NCBI GenBank assembly: GCA_023458315.1
Contig: JAEXAH010000106.1
Location: 1-63,439 of the forward strand
Direction: 5' to 3'
From: Pseudomonadota bacterium
GTDB taxonomy: Bacteria > Pseudomonadota > Alphaproteobacteria > Rhodospirillales > Magnetospirillaceae
DNA length: 63,439 nt
The notes under the pieces were generated by a model, which did no database searches, was not told the DNA's origin, and was given only the letters and a program-made list of their open reading frames with translations. The position numbers were made by a program, and so were the translations under genes. Below are positions 62,822 through 63,439 of this stretch, piece by piece; the stretch's first letter is position 1; every line of letters begins with the position of its first letter.

Positions 62822-63439
62822 TCAAAGGGCGGCCAGCACGCCGGGCAGCGCCTCGGCCAGATCCTCGGCGATCAGGCCGGGGCCGAACGCCGCCGCCGCC
62901 GCGCCGTGCAGCCAGGCACCGCAGGCGGCGGCGTCAAAGGCGTCCATGCCCGCCGCCAGCAGCCCGCCGATGATCCCCGCCAGAACATCTCCCGACCCGG
63001 CGGTGGCCAGAAACGGCGGCGCATTGGCGTTGATCACCGCACGGCCGTCGGGATGGGCGATCACGGTATCTGCCCCCTTGAGCAGCACCACCGCCCCGGC
63101 GCGCTTGGCGGCTTGCCGGGCGCGCTCCAGGCGGCAGCCATCGGCGGCGCCGAACAGGCGGGTGAACTCGCCGTCATGGGGCGTCAGCACCACATTGCCC
63201 GACAGGGCCTTGAACAAGTCACGCGGCGAATCGGCGAAGCTGGTCAGGGCGTCGGCGTCCAGCACCGCCGCCTTGCCCGCCTGCAACGCCGCCAGCACCC
63301 GCTGGCGCAGCGGCTCGCCCACGCCGCAGCCCGGCCCCAGCACCACGGCGTTCTTGCGCGGGTCGGCCAACAGCGTCGAATACTCGTCCAGGGCGGCGAC
63401 CATGGTGCCGGGATCGCCCGCCCGCAGCACCGCCAACGC
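62822..63439 (-). CDS. nnr: NAD(P)H-hydrate dehydratase domain of Nnr, truncated by the window edge
   Basis: The C-terminal 205 residues of the ADP-dependent NAD(P)HX dehydratase, which repairs hydrated NAD(P)H. It has AVLGPGCGVG-type (VVLGPGCGVGEPLRQ), AVLDADALTSFADS, VVLTPHDGEFTRLFG and LATAGSGDVLAGIIGGLLAAGMDAFDAA with the catalytic Asp in GSGDVL. The frame is open across the right edge. The full gene probably includes the YjeF epimerase domain upstream. It is followed by malonyl-CoA decarboxylase. Confidence 0.92.
   Translation of the reverse strand, partial: ALAVLRAGDPGTMVAALDEYSTLLADPRKNAVVLGPGCGVGEPLRQRVLAALQAGKAAVLDADALTSFADSPRDLFKALSGNVVLTPHDGEFTRLFGAADGCRLERARQAAKRAGAVVLLKGADTVIAHPDGRAVINANAPPFLATAGSGDVLAGIIGGLLAAGMDAFDAAACGAWLHGAAAAAFGPGLIAEDLAEALPGVLAAL

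Overview
The window is a 63.4 kb piece of a GC-rich (roughly two-thirds G+C) alphaproteobacterial chromosome. The gene set fits a microaerobic or facultatively anaerobic member of the Rhodospirillales, most like Magnetospirillum and its relatives. It combines two oxygen-sensitive oxoacid:ferredoxin oxidoreductases (iorAB and nifJ), ccoG for cbb3-oxidase assembly, a TRAP C4-dicarboxylate transporter with DctS/DctR-type regulators, a hemerythrin-domain sensor and an FTR1-type iron permease. The genus is an inference. No magnetosome (mam/mms) genes, prophage, transposase or CRISPR array are present.

Layout. 1-5.1 kb: gabD (cut by the left edge), an alpha/beta hydrolase, a repeat-filled gap and a large class III cyclase with TPR-like and nucleotide-sensor-like regions. 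5.3-9.1 kb: acetate transporter, iorAB and a single-domain response regulator. 9.1-19.5 kb: a repeat cluster, a hybrid histidine kinase ending in HPt, a TPR-radical SAM enzyme, a DapA-family aldolase, a family III CoA-transferase, an RsbQ/KAI2-like hydrolase, yaiI, a GNAT gene and a 60-residue Cys-rich protein. 19.6-28.1 kb: ccoG, tpx, a DUF3095 protein that looks like a divergent nucleotide cyclase, a PAS histidine kinase, ybjQ-parE, a thioesterase and an exported protein. 28.1-32.7 kb: tRNA-Pro, tRNA-Asn, tRNA-Gly, a DUF192 protein, an ion transporter with a CBS partner and nhaA. 32.8-40.9 kb: four overlapping two-component genes (two kinase/regulator pairs) divergent from dctPQM. 41-45.6 kb: a ChaN-like lipoprotein, an EamA exporter, a lytic transglycosylase, a candidate small RNA and two paralogous XRE regulators. 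45.9-57.1 kb: nifJ with a Fur-box-like site, a flavoprotein, an MBL/cyclic-nucleotide-binding/hemerythrin fusion protein and an FTR1/polyferredoxin iron-uptake operon. 57.1-63.4 kb: glk-glgA divergent from glgC, malonyl-CoA decarboxylase and a partial nnr (right edge).

How the genes fit together. Carbon enters as acetate and C4-dicarboxylates, is handled by ferredoxin-linked oxoacid enzymes and is stored as glycogen (glgC, glgA, glk). Iron and oxygen signals appear repeatedly: the FTR1 operon, the Fur-like site at nifJ, an FNR-like site at iorA, ccoG and the hemerythrin protein. Cyclic-nucleotide signalling is suggested by one clear cyclase, one cyclase-like DUF3095 protein and one double cNMP-binding protein.

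Most notable items: (1) a candidate small RNA at about 43.90-43.99 kb with a sigma70-like promoter, a stem, an exposed CCUCCC anti-Shine-Dalgarno run and a strong terminator; (2) the 871-residue MBL/cNMP/hemerythrin fusion; (3) DUF3095 carrying the two-aspartate signature of class III cyclases; (4) an FTR1 operon in which the permease's periplasmic domain also exists as a separate gene; (5) three families of structured intergenic repeats, one with a perfect 26-bp stem in two copies.
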